Below are positions 15,631 through 24,291 of a stretch of DNA of 64,000 nucleotides, piece by piece. This DNA comes from Endobacter medicaginis (lineage in GTDB: Bacteria > Pseudomonadota > Alphaproteobacteria > Acetobacterales > Acetobacteraceae). Each line of letters opens with the position of its first letter. Position 1 is the first letter of the stretch. The notes beneath the pieces are model-generated. The model was not told the DNA's origin. It searched no databases and saw nothing but the letters and a program-made list of their open reading frames with translations. The stretch spans positions 1 through 64,000 of the forward strand of contig NZ_JACHXV010000003.1 in NCBI RefSeq assembly GCF_014192375.1. Direction: 5' to 3'. The position numbers and the translations under genes are program-made.

Positions 15631-16284
15631 ATGGACGGCAAGGTTCCGTCCGGGATCGGCACGGCGCAGGCTGCGCTCCTGGTCGGACTGGCGGGCTTCA
15701 CCGATGTGATCGGCTTTCTCGCGCTCGATCACCTGTTCCTGTCGTTCATGAGCGGCAACACCACCCAGCTCGGCATCGCGGTGGTGTCGGGCGACCGGCA
15801 GACGCTGTCGGTGCTGGCGATGATCGTCGCCTGCTTCGTCGCGGGCACCGTCTGCGGCCCACTGCTGCGCGCGGTGCCGACGCGCCTGCCCCTGATCCTG
15901 CTCGTCGAGCTCGGCTGCTTCGCGCTGGCCCGCTGGCCAGGCTGGCTGGTCGCCTGCGCCTTCGCGATGGGTGTGCAGAACGCCATCCCGCGCCAGCTCG
16001 GCGGCCTCGCACCGGCCAGGACCTTCATGACCGGCACGCTGGTCAGCTTCGGCCAGAGCCTGGGTGAATCGCTGTTGCAGCGAACCCCCGGCTCTCGCCG
16101 TGAGAAGCTCGCGCTGGCCCGCGCCTACGGCCTGACCTGGGCCCTGTTCCTGGCTGGCGGTCTCGCCGGCGCCGCCTCGATGCGCTTCCTCGGCGGCCTG
16201 CCCGGCGCGCTCGATGTCGGGATGGGGGTGCTGTGTGCGCTGATCCTCAGCGCCCTGGTCTGGCCCGGCCGCAGCCGGGCCTGA
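15631..16284 (+). CDS. DUF1275 (YoaK-type) membrane protein
   Basis: This 217-residue protein has about six membrane helices. The DUF1275 hallmarks are present: GFTDVIGFLAL in the first helix, FLSFMSGNTTQLG after it, and VQNAIPRQLGG and TFMTGTLVSFGQSLG in the middle. The transport substrate, if any, is unknown. ATG 15631 is the first start compatible with the domain. It begins 11 bases after gor and converges on the DUF2501 gene with a seven-base gap. Confidence 0.87.
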   Translation: MDGKVPSGIGTAQAALLVGLAGFTDVIGFLALDHLFLSFMSGNTTQLGIAVVSGDRQTLSVLAMIVACFVAGTVCGPLLRAVPTRLPLILLVELGCFALARWPGWLVACAFAMGVQNAIPRQLGGLAPARTFMTGTLVSFGQSLGESLLQRTPGSRREKLALARAYGLTWALFLAGGLAGAASMRFLGGLPGALDVGMGVLCALILSALVWPGRSRA

Positions 16285-16291
16285 GCTGGCC

Positions 16292-16756
16292 TCAGAGCAG
16301 GGACTTGGCGTGGTTCAGCATCAGGCTGCACACCTTCGACTTCACCTGACCCTTGAGGCTGTCGAGTGAGAAGCTCTGGCCCTGGCCGGTGACCAGCGTG
16401 CCGCTCTGGCCCTGGGTGTAGGCATTCGATCCGGTCACGCCCTGCTGCTGGCTCAGGGACGACACGGTGGACGTTGCCGCTGCCTGCTGCGCCCCGCCGA
16501 GAAGCTGGTTCTGCACGCAGTAGCTCAGGATGCCGGCGGCGTTCGAGCTGCCCGTGGAGCCGATCGCCGAGCCGAGACCTGGCAGCCCCCCGCCGCCGAG
16601 CAGGTTGGATGCGGCGCCAGCGAGGCCGCCGGTGCTGCTGCCGGAGGTCGAGCCCGACAGGCCGGGGAACTGGCCGAGCTGCGCATGCGCGGGCAGGGCG
16701 GTGCCGATTGCGACGGCGCCGATCGCGGCGAGGCAGGACAGGCGGGTGATGGACAT
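16292..16756 (-). CDS. DUF2501 family exported protein
   Basis: This 154-residue protein has a signal peptide (about residues 1-25, ending PAHA). The mature part is Gly/Ser-rich at first, then carries the DUF2501 core: ILSYCVQNQLL with a conserved cysteine, and VKSKVCSLMLNHAKSLL at the end with a second cysteine. These two cysteines may form a periplasmic disulfide. Function is unknown (E. coli YjjA is a member). AAGGA lies seven bases before ATG 16756. It appears monocistronic. Confidence 0.85.
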   Translation of the reverse strand: MSITRLSCLAAIGAVAIGTALPAHAQLGQFPGLSGSTSGSSTGGLAGAASNLLGGGGLPGLGSAIGSTGSSNAAGILSYCVQNQLLGGAQQAAATSTVSSLSQQQGVTGSNAYTQGQSGTLVTGQGQSFSLDSLKGQVKSKVCSLMLNHAKSLL

Positions 16757-16847
16757 GGATCGATCCTTGGAACCGTTGGTCTGCGGGACCGTCGGTACCG
16801 CCCCGCGATGGCGAAAATGCGTCAGCGGCGAGGTCGTTTCACGCGGC

Positions 16848-17015
16848 TCAGTTCGCACCGCCATTGGGATCGTCGGGATTTTTCGGCAGGTTGTCGGGCG
16901 AAGGCGTCGGCGGACCGGCGACATAGAACGGGCTGTCGTGGGCCGGCTGCGGTTTTGGCGCGCAGGCAGACAGGATGGTGGCGACGGCAGCTAGGGCGAG
17001 GCAGGTCCGGATCAT
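16848..17015 (-). CDS. Small outer-membrane-type lipoprotein
   Basis: This 55-residue protein has a signal sequence ending in the lipobox LSAC (cysteine at 18), followed by a short proline- and asparagine-rich tail (PPTPSPDNLPKNPDDPNG). The mature lipoprotein would have fewer than 40 residues and no folded domain. Its ATG at 17015 overlaps the stop of the DUF167 gene, so it is translated from the same transcript. I do not recognise a family; it may be an entericidin-like or linker lipoprotein. Confidence 0.65.
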   Translation of the reverse strand: MIRTCLALAAVATILSACAPKPQPAHDSPFYVAGPPTPSPDNLPKNPDDPNGGAN

Positions 17016-17332
17016 GGGCTGTTCCGTTCGGCGAGTGCATCCAGAAGCGGGCCGACGCGCTCGGCAGCGGCGGCGACGAACAGCAGTTTCTCGCGCGAAG
17101 CCCCGCCGCTGCGCAAGCTGACCGACCGCGCCGGCAGGTCGAGGCTGGCCGCCAGCGCGCGACACACCGCCTCGCTGGCGCGCCCGTCTTCGGGCGCTTC
17201 GGTGACACAGATGCGCAGCCGCGTGCCGTCCGGCCCGAGCCCGCCGACGCTCGCGCGCCGTGCCCGCGGCTGGGCACGCACCGCCACCACCACACCCGCG
17301 CCATCCTCGCGCCAGCAGGCCCCCGAGCGCAT
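17012..17332 (-). CDS. DUF167 (YggU-type) protein
   Basis: This 106-residue protein has the DUF167 pattern: VVVAVRAQPRARR near the N-terminus, LRICVTEAPEDGRASEAVCRALA and VSLRSGGASREKLL, a small alpha/beta fold of unknown function. ATG 17332 lies one base after the stop of the EamA transporter gene, and its own stop overlaps the lipoprotein start. The order transporter, DUF167, lipoprotein suggests a single transcript running leftward. Confidence 0.82.
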   Translation of the reverse strand: MRSGACWREDGAGVVVAVRAQPRARRASVGGLGPDGTRLRICVTEAPEDGRASEAVCRALAASLDLPARSVSLRSGGASREKLLFVAAAAERVGPLLDALAERNSP

Positions 17333-17333
17333 C

Positions 17334-18227
17334 TCAGACCGCTTCGAGCACGGGCGCGTTGCGGCGCGTGCCCAGCGTCGCACCGGCCGAGGCGGTGATC
17401 AGCAGCGCGATCGCCAGCATCTGCAGGCCGCTGAGCTGCTGGCCGAGCAGAACATACCCCATCAGCCCCGACACGGCCGGCTCGGTGCTGACCAGCATGC
17501 CGTAGTTGCGCGCCGGCATCCGGGCGAGGGCGTAGATTTCCAGCGCATAGGGGATCGCGCCTGCCAGCAGCCCGACCGCGATCGCCGTCGGCCAGATCGC
17601 GGGCGCGAACAGGGCCGCGCCATGCCGGGCGAGGGCGATCGGCAGCGTGATCAACGTGGCCATCGCCAGCCCGAGGGCGGCAGCACCCCCGCCATGGCTG
17701 GCTCCGGCACGCTGGCCGAGCAGCATGTAGCCCGCCCAGGCCGCGCCGGCGGCGAGCGCGTAGATGATCCCGTGCCAGTCGAGCCGCAGGGCGGATCGTG
17801 CCGGCCCGGCGAGCCGGTCGCTGACCTCGGGGGTGATCAGCGCGATGCCGATCGCCGCCAGCACCACCCAGAAGAACTCCGATCTGCGGCGCGAGGCGAG
17901 CACCGTCACCAGCAGCGGGCCGGTGAACTCGATCGCCACCGACAGCCCGATCGGCAGGGTGAGCAGCGAGCGGTAGAACAGCTCGTTCATCAGCCCGAGC
18001 AGCATGCCGTAGCCGGCGACGGTGATCCATTCGCGCCGGCTCATGCGCAGGCTCGGGCGATAGACCTCCAGCAGCACCGCCGCGCCGACCAGATTGCGCA
18101 GGCCCACCGCGCCCTCGGGGCCGATGGCGGAAAACAGGGTCTGGGCGATGCTGTTGCCGGCGCCGATGGTCAGGATGGAGCCGAACAGCGCGGCGATCGC
18201 GAGCGGCGGAATGGAGGCGGCGGTCAT
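17334..18227 (-). CDS. EamA/RhtA-type inner-membrane exporter
   Basis: This 297-residue protein has ten predicted membrane helices in two EamA repeats (about residues 10-140 and 150-285). Segments such as GLMNELFYRSLLTLPIGLSVAIEFTGPLLVT and PAVSGLMGYVLLGQQLSGLQ match the RhtA (threonine/homoserine/amino-acid exporter) group. The exported substrate is inferred, not shown. ATG 18227 is the first methionine in frame with the conserved N-terminus. It is divergent from the class II DAHP synthase gene. Confidence 0.85.
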   Translation of the reverse strand: MTAASIPPLAIAALFGSILTIGAGNSIAQTLFSAIGPEGAVGLRNLVGAAVLLEVYRPSLRMSRREWITVAGYGMLLGLMNELFYRSLLTLPIGLSVAIEFTGPLLVTVLASRRRSEFFWVVLAAIGIALITPEVSDRLAGPARSALRLDWHGIIYALAAGAAWAGYMLLGQRAGASHGGGAAALGLAMATLITLPIALARHGAALFAPAIWPTAIAVGLLAGAIPYALEIYALARMPARNYGMLVSTEPAVSGLMGYVLLGQQLSGLQMLAIALLITASAGATLGTRRNAPVLEAV

Positions 18228-18353
18228 CGCGACCGAAAATGCGCAGGAGGGGTGTCGTTGCGCAACCGGTGGCGGTGTCGGCTGCACGCAATCCGGCGAT
18301 GCGTCGATCGCGCTTTCTCCGATGGCACAAACTGTGGATAAAGGCTGCCTTCG

Positions 18354-18403
18354 GGGACGGAAACGGTGGCGCGGCATGGCACCTGTGCGACATTTTCCGT
18401 CCC
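18354..18403 (+). promoter_or_regulatory. Long inverted repeat in the leader of the DAHP synthase gene
   Basis: GGGACGGAAA (18354-18363) is perfectly mirrored by TTTCCGTCCC (18394-18403), with a 30-base loop, about 60 bases before the start codon. A ten-base arm can arise by chance a few times in a window this size, so a regulatory role (attenuation or operator) is only suggested by position. Confidence 0.3.
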
Positions 18404-18464
18404 TGCGTCGAAGTACCGCCAAGCCGTGAGCGCGGATGGGCGCTCCGTTTTTCAGGACCCGACC

Positions 18465-19907
18465 ATGAGCCTGCTGTCCCCGTTCGCCCCCGAAGGCACC
18501 TCTGCAGCCCTGCCGCGGCTCGATCCGAGCTGGTCGCCGTCGAGCTGGCGCGCCCGGCCGATCGCGCAGGCGCCGGTCTATGAGGACGCGGCCGCACTGG
18601 AAGCGGTCGAGGCACGGCTGCGCCGCTATCCGCCGCTGGTGTTCGCGGGCGAGGCGCGCCGGCTGAAGGCGCAGCTCGCGCTGGCCGGCGAAGGCCGCGC
18701 GTTCGTGCTGCAGGGCGGCGACTGCGCGGAGAGCTTCTCGGACTTCACCGCCGACGTCATCCGCGACACCTTCCGGGTGCTGCTGCAGATGGCGGTGGTG
18801 CTGACCTGGGGGGCCAAGACGCCGGTGGTCAAGCTCGGCCGGATGGCCGGGCAGTATGCCAAGCCACGCTCGTCGGCCACCGAGACGCTGGTCGGCGCGG
18901 ACGGCATCGAGCGCACGCTGCCGAGCTATCGCGGCGACAACATCAACGGTCCCGAATTCGACGCGGCGGCCCGCCGGCCCGATCCGGCGCGCATGGAGAT
19001 GGGCTATTTCCAGTCGGCCGGCGCGCTCAACCTGCTGCGCGCCTTCGCCCAGGGGGGGTATGCCAACCTGCAGGAGGTGCATCGCTGGAATCTCGGCTTC
19101 GTCGCCCGCTCGCCGCTCGCCGCGCGCTACCAGACGCTGGCGGCACGGATCGACGAGACGCTGGAATTCATGCGCGCCTGCGGCCTGACCGAGGTCAACA
19201 CGCCGCAGTTCAACGAGACCGATTTCTACACCAGCCACGAGGCCCTGCTGCTGCCCTACGAACAGGCGCTGACCCGCGTCGATTCGACCACCGGCGAGTG
19301 GTATGGTTGCTCGGCGCATTTCCTGTGGATCGGCGACCGCACCCGTCAGCCCGATGGCGCGCATGTCGAATGGTGTCGCGGCATCCGCAACCCGATCGGC
19401 ATCAAGGTGGGTCCGTCCACCGAGATCGACGCTCTGGAACGCCTGCTGGACACGCTCAACCCGACCGACGAGGCGGGTCGCATCACGCTGATCTCGCGCA
19501 TGGGCGCGGGCAAGGTGGCTGCCCATCTGCCGGGGCTGGTGCGTGCGGTGAAGGCGTCCGGTCGGCGCGTGACCTGGCTGTGCGATCCGATGCACGGCAA
19601 CACGGTCTCGACCGCCAGCAAGGTCAAGACGCGCAACTTCGACTCGATCCTGTCGGAGGTGCGCGCCTTTTTCGACATCCATCGCGCCGAAGGCACCCAT
19701 GCCGGCGGCGTGCATGTCGAGATGACCGGCCGCGACGTCACTGAATGCGTTGGCGGCGCGCATCAGCTCACCGAGGCCGACCTCGCCGGGCGCTACGAGA
19801 CGTTCTGCGATCCGCGGCTGAACGCCGAGCAGTCCCTGGAACTGGCCTTCCTGCTCGCCGAGGCGCTCGGCGACGCCGCCCGCGCGGGTGGCGAGCAGGC
19901 GGCGTGA
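18465..19907 (+). CDS. 3-deoxy-7-phosphoheptulonate synthase, class II
   Basis: This 480-residue plant/actinobacterial-type (class II) DAHP synthase catalyses the first step of the shikimate pathway, condensing phosphoenolpyruvate and erythrose-4-phosphate. Motifs seen are [10 protein letters not shown] with the metal-binding cysteine, [44 protein letters not shown] with the metal-binding His, and [18 protein letters not shown]. Length is normal. A weak AGGA lies about eight bases before ATG 18465. Feedback regulation cannot be inferred from sequence. The stop overlaps the nicotinate phosphoribosyltransferase start (GTGA). Confidence 0.94.
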   Translation: MSLLSPFAPEGTSAALPRLDPSWSPSSWRARPIAQAPVYEDAAALEAVEARLRRYPPLVFAGEARRLKAQLALAGEGRAFVLQGGDCAESFSDFTADVIRDTFRVLLQMAVVLTWGAKTPVVKLGRMAGQYAKPRSSATETLVGADGIERTLPSYRGDNINGPEFDAAARRPDPARMEMGYFQSAGALNLLRAFAQGGYANLQEVHRWNLGFVARSPLAARYQTLAARIDETLEFMRACGLTEVNTPQFNETDFYTSHEALLLPYEQALTRVDSTTGEWYGCSAHFLWIGDRTRQPDGAHVEWCRGIRNPIGIKVGPSTEIDALERLLDTLNPTDEAGRITLISRMGAGKVAAHLPGLVRAVKASGRRVTWLCDPMHGNTVSTASKVKTRNFDSILSEVRAFFDIHRAEGTHAGGVHVEMTGRDVTECVGGAHQLTEADLAGRYETFCDPRLNAEQSLELAFLLAEALGDAARAGGEQAA

Positions 19908-21043
19908 GCGGCCCGGCCGAGCCGGTCCTGTCGGATGCGGACATCACTGCCCGCACCGACGCCTACTTCAACCGCACCCGCGCCATCGTCAGCCGCTTCG
20001 GCGATGTGCGCGTCACCTATGCGTTCTTCCTGCGCCGTCCGGTCATCGCCGCCACCGGGCTGATGACCGCCTGGCTGCGTGAGACCGCCGAACGACGCGG
20101 GCTCGCGATCGAGCTGCGCGAGATGTTCGCAGAAGGCTCCTGGGTCGGGGCCGGCGAGCCGCTGCTCTATGTCACCGGCTCGTTCGCAGGCCTGGTCGAT
20201 CTGGAAACCCTGCTGCTGCAGAAGCTCGGCCCGGCCTGTGTCGCCGCCCACAACGCCTATCAGATGTGTCTCGCCCTGCCAGCCGTGCGGTTCCTGGCGA
20301 TGGAGGCGCGGCACTGTGCGGGCTTCGACATGCAGCGGATGATGGGCTACGCGGCCGGCGTCGGCTCGCGCGCCGCCCAGGCCGAGGGGGCCACCGGCTT
20401 CGTCGGCTGTGCGAACGACGCCACCGCGCCGTTCTTCGGCACGTCCGCCGGGCTCGGCACCATGCCGCATGCGCTGATCGGTTACGCCGGCAGCACGCTG
20501 CGCGCCGCCGAAATGTTTCACGAGACCTTCCCCGACCAGCCGATCACCGTGCTGTCGGACTATTTCGGCCGCGAGATCACCGACACGCTCGAGGTCTGCC
20601 GGGCCTTCCCCGGGCTGGCCGCCGAGGGACGGGTCGGCGTGCGGCTCGACACCCATGGCGGGCGCTTCCTCGAAGGGCTCGACCCGGCGGCCTCCTATGC
20701 GGTGCTGGAACGTCAGGTGCCGGGCGCGATCCGACGCTACCGCAGCGAGACCGAGCTGCGCCACCTGGTCGGCACCGGCGTCTCGGCGGCGGCGATCTGG
20801 CGGATGCGCGAGGCGCTGGATGCGGCTGGCTTCCCGCGTGTCACCATCATCGCCTCGTCGGGATTCGGGGTGGAGAAGTGCCGGGTGATGGCGGACGCAA
20901 AGGCGCCGATCGACGTGGTCGGCACCGGCAGCTTCATCCCCGACCACTGGTCGGAGACCTACGCCACCGCCGACATCGTCGCCTATGATGGTGCCCAGCG
21001 GGTCAAGGTCGGGCGCGAATTCCTGCTCGGCAAGCTGGATTGA
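19904..21043 (+). CDS. pncB: Nicotinate phosphoribosyltransferase
   Basis: This 379-residue enzyme of NAD salvage couples nicotinate to PRPP in the cytoplasm. Visible features are [12 protein letters not shown], the [15 protein letters not shown] segment, [39 protein letters not shown], and the phosphate-binding [12 protein letters not shown] and [10 protein letters not shown] loops near the C-terminus. It belongs to the shorter alphaproteobacterial form. GTG 19904 overlaps the DAHP synthase stop, and this start keeps the whole domain. Coupling with aromatic synthesis is positional only. Confidence 0.88.
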   Translation: MSGPAEPVLSDADITARTDAYFNRTRAIVSRFGDVRVTYAFFLRRPVIAATGLMTAWLRETAERRGLAIELREMFAEGSWVGAGEPLLYVTGSFAGLVDLETLLLQKLGPACVAAHNAYQMCLALPAVRFLAMEARHCAGFDMQRMMGYAAGVGSRAAQAEGATGFVGCANDATAPFFGTSAGLGTMPHALIGYAGSTLRAAEMFHETFPDQPITVLSDYFGREITDTLEVCRAFPGLAAEGRVGVRLDTHGGRFLEGLDPAASYAVLERQVPGAIRRYRSETELRHLVGTGVSAAAIWRMREALDAAGFPRVTIIASSGFGVEKCRVMADAKAPIDVVGTGSFIPDHWSETYATADIVAYDGAQRVKVGREFLLGKLD

Positions 21044-21069
21044 GCCGGGCGGAATGCTAGATAAAGGCG

Positions 21070-21555
21070 ATGACTGACGAGACCCTCCCCGCCGCCACCA
21101 CGATCCCCGTCGTGCGCCTGATCGACCTGTCGGCCGAGTCCGACGACGACCGCGTGGTCGAGACGGTGTCGGGCTTTGCCTCGCCCGACCATGCCAACGC
21201 CTTCGCCCGCGCCTATGTGCGCGACAGTCTCGAGCGCTGCCGGACCGGTGACGAGGCGGCTTCCGAGGTGCTCGGCGCGTGGCGGGCGTTCGGTGAGGAT
21301 GCCGAAGTGGTGGACGCGTCCGGCGAGGTGCCCGATGGCGCCTGGCACAGCACGTCCGAGGCCGCGACCTTCGCCGCCAGCCCGGCCAGCCCGATGGAGC
21401 GCGACTGGCGCGCGCTCGACCCGCGCGGCTCTGCCGCCGGCGAGGGCGAGGGCGGCCATGATCCCGATGTGGATGGCGACGACGACGATGCGGTCGACGA
21501 GGACATGATCCCGCCGACCATCCTGGTCGACCTGCCGCCGCGCCGTCCGCACTGA
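21070..21555 (+). CDS. Hypothetical acidic protein
   Basis: I do not recognise this 161-residue protein. It has a structured-looking N-terminal half (residues 10-75, including SPDHANAFARAYVRDSLERC), a linker, and a strongly acidic stretch (DPDVDGDDDDAVDEDM) before a C-terminal PPTILVDLPPRR. There are no membrane helices or signal. ATG 21070 follows TAGATA by six bases without a Shine-Dalgarno sequence, so the message may be leaderless. It lies between pncB and gltX on the same strand. Confidence 0.7.
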   Translation: MTDETLPAATTIPVVRLIDLSAESDDDRVVETVSGFASPDHANAFARAYVRDSLERCRTGDEAASEVLGAWRAFGEDAEVVDASGEVPDGAWHSTSEAATFAASPASPMERDWRALDPRGSAAGEGEGGHDPDVDGDDDDAVDEDMIPPTILVDLPPRRPH

Positions 21556-21570
21556 TCGCCGAACCCTGCG

Positions 21571-22914
21571 ATGAAGCTCCGTTTCGCCCCCAGCCCGACC
21601 GGGCTGCTGCATGTCGGCAATGCGCGCCTGGCCCTGATCAACGCCCTCTATGCGCGGCGTCACGGCGCCGATTTCCAGCTCCGTATCGACGACACCGACC
21701 CCGAGCGCTCGCGCCCCGAATACGAGGCGGCGATCCGCGAGGATCTGGGCTGGCTCGGCATCGGCTGGTCGGAGAGTTTCCGCCAGTCCGAGCGTCTGCA
21801 CCGCTACGCCGAGGCGGCCGAGCGGCTGAAGGTGACCGGGCGGCTCTACCCGTGCTTCGAGAGCGCCGACGAGCTGCGCGTCAAGCGCGAGCTGCGGCTC
21901 AAGCAGGGCCGCGCACCCGTCTACGACCGCGCGATGCTCAAGCTCACCGCCGAGCAGCGCGCGCAGGCGGAGGCCAACGGCAAGGTGCCGTACTGGCGCT
22001 TCCGCCTGTCCGACACGGTGATCTCCTGGCCCGACCTGGTCGGCGGTGAGCGTCAGGTGAAGCTCACCGCGGTGTCGGACCCGGTGCTGATCCGTGCCGA
22101 CGGCACGGTGCTGTACGGTTTCGCCTCGGTGGTGGACGATCTCGAAAGCGGGGTCACGCATATCCTCCGCGGCGAGGATCACCTCACCAATACCGGCGTG
22201 CAGATCGACCTCGCCGACGCGCTGGTCGAGGCCGGGGCCGCGCGGCGGCGGCGGTTTCATTTCGGCCATGTGCCGCTGCTGCTCGATTCCGAGGGAGGCA
22301 AGCTGTCGAAGCGCTTCGAGGGGCTTTCGCTGCGCACCCTGCGTCATGACGGTATCCTGCCGGAGGCGCTGGCGGGCTATCTGGCCCGGCTGGGCACGGC
22401 GGATGCGCCGGTCGCGGCGAGCCTCGACGAACTCGCCGGCACCTACGATCTCGGTCGGGTCTCGTCATCTGCGGCCCGGTTCGACATGTCGCATCTCCTC
22501 GCCCTCAATCGCCTGCGGCTGCGCGCGACGCCGTTCTCCGACATCGCCACGCGCCTACCCGAGGGCGCGACCGAGCCGTTCTGGCTGGCGATCCGTGACA
22601 ATATCGACCTGCTCGACGAGGCGCGGCATTGGTGGTCGGTGGTGGCGGGCGACATCGCCGTCCCGGTCGGCGAGGCTGATCCCGCCTTCCTCGCCGAAGC
22701 CGAGGCGCTGCTGCCGCCCGAGCCGTGGGACGAGGGCGCTTGGGGGGCGTGGACGGCGGCGCTGCGACAGGCGAGCGGACGGTCGGGGCGCGCCCTGTTC
22801 CACCCGCTGCGGCTGGCGCTGACCGCCGAGGAACAGGGGCCGGAGCTGCGTCTGCTGCTTCCGCAGATCGGCCGGCAGCGTGTTATCGCCCGTCTGAGGG
22901 CCGCAGCGAGCTAG
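21571..22914 (+). CDS. gltX: Glutamate--tRNA ligase
   Basis: This 447-residue class I aminoacyl-tRNA synthetase charges tRNA with glutamate. The HIGH-type motif reads HVGN (residues 14-17) in FAPSPTGLLHVGNARLAL, the KMSKS-type motif reads KLSKR (244-248), and ILRGEDHLTNT lies between them. Alphaproteobacteria often have two GltX paralogues, one charging tRNA-Gln for GatCAB. Which one this is cannot be told here. The TAG stop lies exactly at the left end of a palindromic element, whose first base is the last base of the stop codon. Confidence 0.94.
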   Translation: MKLRFAPSPTGLLHVGNARLALINALYARRHGADFQLRIDDTDPERSRPEYEAAIREDLGWLGIGWSESFRQSERLHRYAEAAERLKVTGRLYPCFESADELRVKRELRLKQGRAPVYDRAMLKLTAEQRAQAEANGKVPYWRFRLSDTVISWPDLVGGERQVKLTAVSDPVLIRADGTVLYGFASVVDDLESGVTHILRGEDHLTNTGVQIDLADALVEAGAARRRRFHFGHVPLLLDSEGGKLSKRFEGLSLRTLRHDGILPEALAGYLARLGTADAPVAASLDELAGTYDLGRVSSSAARFDMSHLLALNRLRLRATPFSDIATRLPEGATEPFWLAIRDNIDLLDEARHWWSVVAGDIAVPVGEADPAFLAEAEALLPPEPWDEGAWGAWTAALRQASGRSGRALFHPLRLALTAEEQGPELRLLLPQIGRQRVIARLRAAAS

Positions 22915-23057
22915 AGGGTGTTATGAACCCGCGTTTTCTGGCCTGCAAACCGCGCATGTCCTGCGCTTCGATGCTCATGGCCGATCACGGCCACTCCGCT
23001 TCGATGCTCGAAAACGCACGGTTTTCGGCTCAGACTCCGCAAGCTCATAACACCCTC
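22914..23057. repeat. Palindromic element A with 13-bp terminal inverted repeats
   Basis: This 144-base element is bounded by GAGGGTGTTATGA (22914-22926) and its exact reverse complement (23045-23057). The centre (22960-23010) contains the direct repeat CGCTTCGATGCTC twice around a small GGCCGATCACGGCC dyad. That centre is related to the centre of element B at 47454-47596. It contains no gene, and it starts on the last base of the gltX stop codon. Confidence 0.8.
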
Positions 23058-23218
23058 CAGGGTGGCGCCACTCCCAGTTTGTTACGAATTTGACTGTTGC
23101 GTATTACAGTTTCATGCCACCCTTCAGGTGGGCGCAGTGCCATTGACGATTTGATAACGGACGTATCGTAGACCGGAGCGGATGACCCGATGAGGTCAGC
23201 CTGCGGAGTATAAATCGG
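23058..23218 (+). promoter_or_regulatory. A/T-richer control region before the glycosyltransferase pair
   Basis: This stretch is noticeably poorer in GC than the rest of the window and contains no gene. A possible promoter is TTGACG at about 23151 with TATCGT 15 bases later, though the spacing is short. CGGAG lies about 11 bases before the start codon of the following gene. The composition hints at acquired DNA or a strong control region. Confidence 0.35.
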
Positions 23219-24181
23219 ATGGCCAGCGTTCTGGTCGTGACCATGCAGCGTGACGAGGGGGCGATGCTCAGCCGCTGGCTGGCACATTACGCCTCGCTCT
23301 TCAGCATGACCAACCTTGCCATCGTCGATAATGGCTCGACCGACACCATGACCCTCGAACTGCTTGGCTTCGCGGAGCGGTCCGGGGCTCGGGTATTGCG
23401 TCACTATGCGACCGACCTGGATTTTCTCGAAAAAGGGCGGGTGGTCACCGAGGTCATCCACACCCTCGAGGCGGACGCTCATCGTCGTTGGCAACGATAC
23501 GATTTCATCATTCCCGTCGATTGCGACGAGTTGCTCGGCGTGTTCACCCGCGATGGCGTCAGCCTGACACCGGACGACATCCATGCCGAGTTCCATGCCT
23601 GGCGCGGGATCGACCGCGTCCTGCGGGTAGGCATGTCCCTGTTCAACGTGCCCGGCCAGGACGGGTGGTTCTCGCCGAACAGGTCGTTCCACAAGGGCAT
23701 TGTCCCCGGCGGCGAGCTCATGGCGCTCGACAAGGGCTTCCACAGCCCGGTGCTGCGCTCGGGCGACGCCCATGAACGCACGCGACTGACCTATCTGCAC
23801 TATCACAATGCTCCGTTCGCGGTGCTCAGACGCAAGGCTCGCCTCAAGCTCCAGGAGCCCTATGCGGCCTGCACCGATCTCGAGCAGCTGCGCCGATACG
23901 CCCGTGATCCTGCCGTTCCGGGCAATCATCTGATCGCCGACCTGCTGCTCACCGAAGCCGAATACGAGGCGATCTATGACCACGAACTGCGGATCATGGT
24001 GAACCCGGCCAGTCCGACGCTGCTGTATTCGCCGGCGGGACTGGTGCGCTGGGATGCCGAGGCCTATCTCGCGCTCAACCCCGATGTGCGCGAGTACGGG
24101 CTCGGGCCACTCGAGCATTATGTCGCCTGTGGCTGGACGGAAGGCCGCGCTCTGAGTCCCGCCGCCGCCATGAGCGGCTGA
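23219..24181 (+). CDS. Glycosyltransferase (GT2/GT92-like) with C-terminal NPDV module
   Basis: This 320-residue protein has a GT-A fold: VTMQRDEGAMLSRWLAHY at the N-terminus, the nucleotide-sugar contact DNGSTD at 37-42, the DxD-type motif DCD at 101-103, and NVPGQDGWFSP in the acceptor region. It fits the Glyco_tranf_2_4 group of polysaccharide-modifying enzymes. Residues 278-311 form a separate module of the form W-D-x-x-x-Y-L-x-x-N-P-D-V...PLEHY...GWTEGR, known from surface and calcium-binding proteins. No signal or membrane helix is seen. The next gene is a paralogue with the same architecture. Donor and acceptor are unknown. Confidence 0.82.
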   Translation: MASVLVVTMQRDEGAMLSRWLAHYASLFSMTNLAIVDNGSTDTMTLELLGFAERSGARVLRHYATDLDFLEKGRVVTEVIHTLEADAHRRWQRYDFIIPVDCDELLGVFTRDGVSLTPDDIHAEFHAWRGIDRVLRVGMSLFNVPGQDGWFSPNRSFHKGIVPGGELMALDKGFHSPVLRSGDAHERTRLTYLHYHNAPFAVLRRKARLKLQEPYAACTDLEQLRRYARDPAVPGNHLIADLLLTEAEYEAIYDHELRIMVNPASPTLLYSPAGLVRWDAEAYLALNPDVREYGLGPLEHYVACGWTEGRALSPAAAMSG

Positions 24182-24291
24182 ACGCCGCCCTGCCGCCCCT
24201 TCCCGATGCCCAATGCCCGCCGGGTGATGATTGCAGGGGTGGGTGGGCTGCCATAGTCTTCACCCGTCTCTCCTCGACAGGAAAATCAGCT

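Noticed and set aside
18376-18429. A 17-codon leader peptide for attenuation of the DAHP synthase gene
   Set aside because: It contains one Phe, no Trp or Tyr run and no ribosome-binding site, so it does not look like a classical attenuator peptide.
18228-19763. N-terminal extension of the EamA transporter frame across the DAHP synthase gene
   Set aside because: The conserved protein begins at 18227. The extension is antisense to a well-supported enzyme and would give a non-natural 500-residue leader.
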